NCBI RefSeq assembly: GCF_000775285.1
Contig: NZ_JJML01000023.1
Location: 1-51,982, forward strand
DNA length: 51,982 nucleotides
Direction: 5' to 3'
Source: Neosynechococcus sphagnicola sy1
GTDB taxonomy: Bacteria; Cyanobacteriota; Cyanobacteriia; Neosynechococcales; Neosynechococcaceae
Shown piece after piece: positions 49,635 to 51,982 of the stretch. Position 1 is the first letter of the stretch. The number at the start of each line of letters is the position of its first letter. The translations under genes were made by a program, and so were the position numbers. Below the pieces are notes generated by a model. It did no database searches. It was given only the letters and a program-made list of their open reading frames with translations, and was not told where the DNA came from.

Positions 49635-50275
49635 TGAGTTTTGCACGTGAAGCGAGTAGAGCCGTTCGTTCTACCCTGGTGCTCTGGGTTCTAACGGCAA
49701 TCATTTATCCCTTTGTGATACTTGCGGTTGGGCAGCTTGTCTTTCCCTTTCAAGCCAATGGCAGCATTATTACCAACACTCAAGGTCAGCCCGTTGGGTC
49801 AGCGTTGATTGGACAACCCTTTACCAGCGATCGGTACTTCAACAGTCGCCCTAGCACGACCAGCTACAGCACCGCCGATCCGAAAAAGGATGAGTCAAAG
49901 GTGCTACAAACTGGCGTGTCAGGAGCCAGCAACCTAGCACCCAGTAATCCGGCATTGCTCGATCGCATCAAGGGTAAGCCTGATCCTGATCTAGCAAAGG
50001 CGATCGAAGGTGACATTCCTAGATTGCAGAAAGCAGGCGTGAAACCGACGGCTGACTTGGTCTATACCTCTGGTTCCAGCCTTGATCCCCATATCACTCC
50101 CGACGGGGCAAGGGCACAGATCGATCGGGTCGCTAAGGCACGGGGACTGCAACCCAAGCAGCTTGAAGCAATGATTAAACAGAACATCGATGGTCGCTTC
50201 CTAGGCATCTTTGGTGAACCGGGTGTCAATGTGCTGAAGCTCAACCTGGCGCTTGACGCGCTTAAACCCGCATAG
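49634..50275 (+). CDS. kdpC: Potassium-transporting ATPase subunit C
   Basis: Single-span periplasmic/lumen-facing subunit of the Kdp pump that stabilises the KdpA-KdpB complex. The 213-residue product starts MSFAREASRAVRSTLVLWVL with the membrane helix at ~15-37, then GSALIGQPFTSDRYFNSRPS, the signature SASSYSxx-like STTSYSTADPK, SGASNLAPSNPALLDRI, and SGSSLDPHITPDGARAQIDR, ending LALDALKPA. ATG 49634 overlaps the upstream gene's stop by one base. Open frame continues upstream but without a better start. Last gene of the kdp cluster; I see no kdpD or kdpE after it. Confidence 0.97.
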   Translation: MSFAREASRAVRSTLVLWVLTAIIYPFVILAVGQLVFPFQANGSIITNTQGQPVGSALIGQPFTSDRYFNSRPSTTSYSTADPKKDESKVLQTGVSGASNLAPSNPALLDRIKGKPDPDLAKAIEGDIPRLQKAGVKPTADLVYTSGSSLDPHITPDGARAQIDRVAKARGLQPKQLEAMIKQNIDGRFLGIFGEPGVNVLKLNLALDALKPA

Positions 50276-50522
50276 GTGCAATTTTTAGAGAAGGGGAAGT
50301 GTGTTCCGTCTCTGGAGCGACAGTTTACCTCCCTTCAACACAAGATTGGTATTACCTGCCTTATAAAGAAATCAATTCAGATTCCGAAGGTCAGACGGCT
50401 TTTTTTAAAAAGTCCACTGTTGGCACGGGCAGCAGAGACTCCTCTAGTTCAGGAGGCTCCGCTTTTTTGCCGAGGAAATTGCAGCGATCCAGGCGATCCC
50501 CCTGGTGCAGCGAAAGCTAGTT

Positions 50523-50666
50523 ATGACCATCGGTGCAGCGATCGGCAGTGTTGCGATCGCTTGTCTAGTGTTTTGTTTAGGAACCATGCTTTTTGCTCTC
50601 ATTATGCCTCCTCAATTGAGTATTGCTCCGGTGCAGGAAAACCAATCAGCGATCGCCCCCTTCTAA
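50523..50666 (+). CDS. Possible 47-residue membrane microprotein
   Basis: MTIGAAIGSVAIACLVFCLG at its start, TMLFALIMPPQLSIAP in the middle and ENQSAIAPF at the end, with one membrane helix. The frame is also open ~90 bases upstream (text ..AEEIAAIQAIPLVQRKLV..), so it may be a fragment of a longer lost gene. Its stop codon TAA is the first copy of the target duplication of the element starting at 50667. No ribosome site; unknown and low confidence. Confidence 0.3.
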   Translation: MTIGAAIGSVAIACLVFCLGTMLFALIMPPQLSIAPVQENQSAIAPF

Positions 50667-50809
50667 GAGGATGTTTTAAAAGGGTCGTCTTGAGCCTCAA
50701 ATACGACTCAGTGGTGCAATCTAAAATCCATAAACCCTGATTCTGTCGTAGCGGTCTCTAGGTGGTCTGAGTGGTTGGATACACCCAGGAAGACTTTTAA
50801 AACATCCTC
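50667..50809. mobile_element. 143-bp MITE related to the IS5-type element at 51488
   Basis: Terminal inverted repeats GAGGATGTTTTAAAAG (50667-50682) and CTTTTAAAACATCCTC (50794-50809) bound a 143-base element with no ORF. TAA flanks both sides (50664-50666 and 50810-50812), a 3-bp target duplication. The right end inverted reads GAGGATGTTTTAAAAGTCTT, then CCTGGGT, identical to the first 27 bases of the IS element starting at 51488. So this is a non-autonomous derivative of that IS. Confidence 0.85.
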
Positions 50810-50832
50810 TAAGTATTAGGACATCACCTCAA

Positions 50833-50976
50833 ATGACCAGCTTCACGTCCAAACCCTTTAACAACTTGGTGAAGGCAAGTGGTAAGGGATCGGGGTTGGA
50901 TGCGGTGGCGGATGAGATGGGTAAGCGGTTTGCGCGGAAGTCTCGGAAGATGCAGCCTGAAGGTGCAACTGTATAG
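50833..50976 (+). CDS. Possible 47-residue basic microprotein
   Basis: MTSFTSKPFNNLVKASGKGS at its start, then GLDAVADEMGKRFARKSRK and MQPEGATV; basic and soluble. It lies just after the MITE and may be a remnant or a small gene linked to the restriction-modification locus. It lacks a clear ribosome site. Confidence 0.3.
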   Translation: MTSFTSKPFNNLVKASGKGSGLDAVADEMGKRFARKSRKMQPEGATV

Positions 50977-51320
50977 AAAATAGCCTGGTGATTTGACCTC
51001 AGAGGGCGAAAGTTGAAGCTCAGAACTTGAATGTTGAAGCAATTTGCTCGACGTTCCGGGTTCTGAGCTTCGTTTTTGGAGCAAAAAGGTCGAAATTTCG
51101 AGTTTAAAAGTCGGCGTTTCGGATTCTGAGGTCGGAGCTTCGGGTTAGAGGCTTAAATTTTGTCGATCGGAACGTCACATCTGAGCTTTTAGAGTGCAAC
51201 ATGAAGGCTAGAAAGTAGAGGCTTCGGGTTCTATGCTTAAAGATCGGGGTTTTTAAGGTCGATCGCGGCAGTCTGGAACCGCAGGGAAAGTTGCTGCTTT
51301 TAGTTGAGTGAGGTTGCAGT
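50977..51320. repeat. Degenerate GTTCTGAGCTTCG-like repeats before the RM gene
   Basis: About 340 non-coding bases in which variants of CGGGTTCTGAGCTTCG recur in both directions. GAAGCTCAGAAC at 51015-51026 is the exact complement of GTTCTGAGCTTC at 51060-51071, and there are looser copies near 51090-51160 (TTTCGGATTCTGAG, GAGCTTCGGGTTAGAGG) and 51217-51235 (GAGGCTTCGGGTTCTATGC). No ORF or RNA gene recognised. A clear GAGG ribosome site (51310-51313) precedes the next gene. Confidence 0.5.
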
Positions 51321-51487
51321 GTGGCTAAAGCAAAGAATGATGCCGTCGGAGTGGCTCAACCTGTAGAGGTGAAGCGTAAGGGTGACAAAATTTGGAGCCA
51401 TGTGCGGCGGGCGTGGTACGTCGAAACGCCAGAGGAACGGGTACGGCAGGAGTATCTGTGTGTGCTGGTGAACGAGTATGGCTATAA
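51321..51487 (+). pseudogene. N-terminus of restriction-modification gene cut by IS
   Basis: GTG start at 51321 with a GAGG ribosome site. The 55 residues up to the IS junction include KGDKIWSHVRRAWYVETPEE and RVRQEYLCVLVNEYGYK. The VETPEERVRQEYLC pattern is what I recall of the HSDR_N_2-type N-terminus in type I restriction/N6-adenine methylase proteins. The frame then runs into IS sequence (RMF, stop), so the rest of the gene would lie beyond the element, outside the window. The assignment is from memory of this motif. Confidence 0.7.
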
Positions 51488-51982
51488 GAGGATGTTTTAA
51501 AAGTCTTCCTGGGTCAGATTTTATGCTAACTGCCTCACCATGATTCGTATCATGGCCAGGTAAATAAATGTCTCCGAAGTTTCTGGCCATAACTCATAGT
51601 CTCGAACCAATCGACGGTACCCCATGAGCCAGCCAAATGTTCGTTCAACAACCCACCGTTTTTTTCAGCAATACGAACCCTTTGGTTTGCTCTGGTCGCA
51701 GCACAACCTCCACAATCCACCGACAAACATCCATCACCCACATCAGGAATGGATTACCGTCAAAACCGCCATCGGCCCAAATCGTATGCAGTCGCGATAC
51801 CCCTTGACCCATCTGTTTCACCTGTTGGAGTACCTGTTTAGCCCCCTCTCGTTCGGGTACACTCGCGGCAGTCACCAAGACCCGCAACAGCAATCCCAGG
51901 GTATCGACCGTCATAAACCGTTTTTGACCTTTAATTTGTTTGCCCGCATCGTAGCCCACCGATTGGCTCACTCCAGCGGCAC
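51488..51982. mobile_element. IS5-type insertion sequence, left-hand part
   Basis: Begins with the terminal repeat GAGGATGTTTTAAAAGTCTT, then CCTGGGTCAG, next to TAA (51485-51487), the probable target duplication. It carries a leftward transposase gene and runs off the window end. The same terminal sequence bounds the MITE at 50667-50809. TNA-type 3-bp duplications fit IS5-family subgroups such as IS1031. Confidence 0.85.
51521..51982 (-). pseudogene. IS5-family transposase, C-terminal part, frameshifted
   Basis: The 5' part lies outside the window. The first frame shows VGYDAGKQIKGQKRFMTVDT, LGLLLRVLVTAAS, WADGGFDGNPFLMWV (second catalytic Asp) and [17 protein letters not shown]. The A7 run on the coding strand (51659-51665), read as six, leads into [20 protein letters not shown] (last catalytic Glu), then [20 protein letters not shown] and VRQLA, stop at 51521. 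Without the correction the frame ends at TVGC. The missing frame could be restored by transcriptional slippage on A7, or the run may be a sequencing error. Confidence 0.88.

Noticed and set aside
50276-50740. Rightward 154-residue ORF after kdpC
   Set aside because: Runs through the MITE start, has no recognisable content, and its Cys/Arg-rich text looks like an out-of-frame reading.

Overview
The window is chromosomal DNA of a cyanobacterium. The evidence is the dense GCGATCGC-type HIP1 palindromes, kaiABC, a petH ferredoxin-NADP reductase with a CpcD-like linker domain, phosphoribulokinase with the Cys19/Cys41 pair, the CemA/PxcA proton-extrusion protein, Psb32 and several cyanobacteria-restricted families (DUF3038, DUF4335, DUF4346). 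A Leptolyngbya-like or other early-branching genus is plausible, but the sequence seen here does not fix the genus.

Layout. 1-830: remnant of an IS630-type transposase and a truncated ferritin-like gene. 1.2-8.4 kb: fmt, an uncharacterised conserved gene, the broken DUF3038-DUF4335 operon, apt, a lone DppB-type ABC permease, ispF and a small membrane protein. 8.5-21.4 kb: a four-GAF histidine kinase, prk, petH, pxcA, an AddB/UvrD-like P-loop protein, a secreted Cys-rich protein, dxs and psb32. 21.4-29.3 kb: DUF4346, YggT, a glycine-zipper membrane protein, then a large CBS/PAS hybrid histidine kinase divergent from kaiA-kaiB-kaiC. 29.4-34.5 kb: a Tat-exported protein that closely resembles copper-dependent thiocyanate dehydrogenase, a small membrane protein, a MacB/FtsX-type ABC permease and an ABC ATPase fused to a membrane-anchored extra domain. 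34.6-42.5 kb: carB, a zinc-ribbon microprotein, a membrane protein and tldE/tldD. 43-50.3 kb: a two-component pair divergent from kdpA-kdpB-kdpF/G-kdpC. 50.5-51.98 kb: accessory DNA with a 143-bp MITE, degenerate repeats, and the start of a restriction-modification gene cut by an IS5-type element.

How the genes work together. The kai genes, with the adjacent hybrid kinase, form the clock locus. The kdp genes form a high-affinity K+ pump, with a NarL-type two-component pair in the position where KdpDE would be expected. The thiocyanate-dehydrogenase-like gene and the following transporter genes may form a periplasmic copper-enzyme system; this is the most novel-looking part of the window, and its function is inference.

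Quality warning. At least nine otherwise well-conserved genes or transposases are interrupted by single-base indels, 15 insertions and 2 deletions by my reading. Most lie in homopolymer runs of 6-8 bases, and carB and tldD are affected. Sequencing or assembly error is as likely as real decay, so the 'pseudogene' entries below describe the sequence as given, not proven loss of function.
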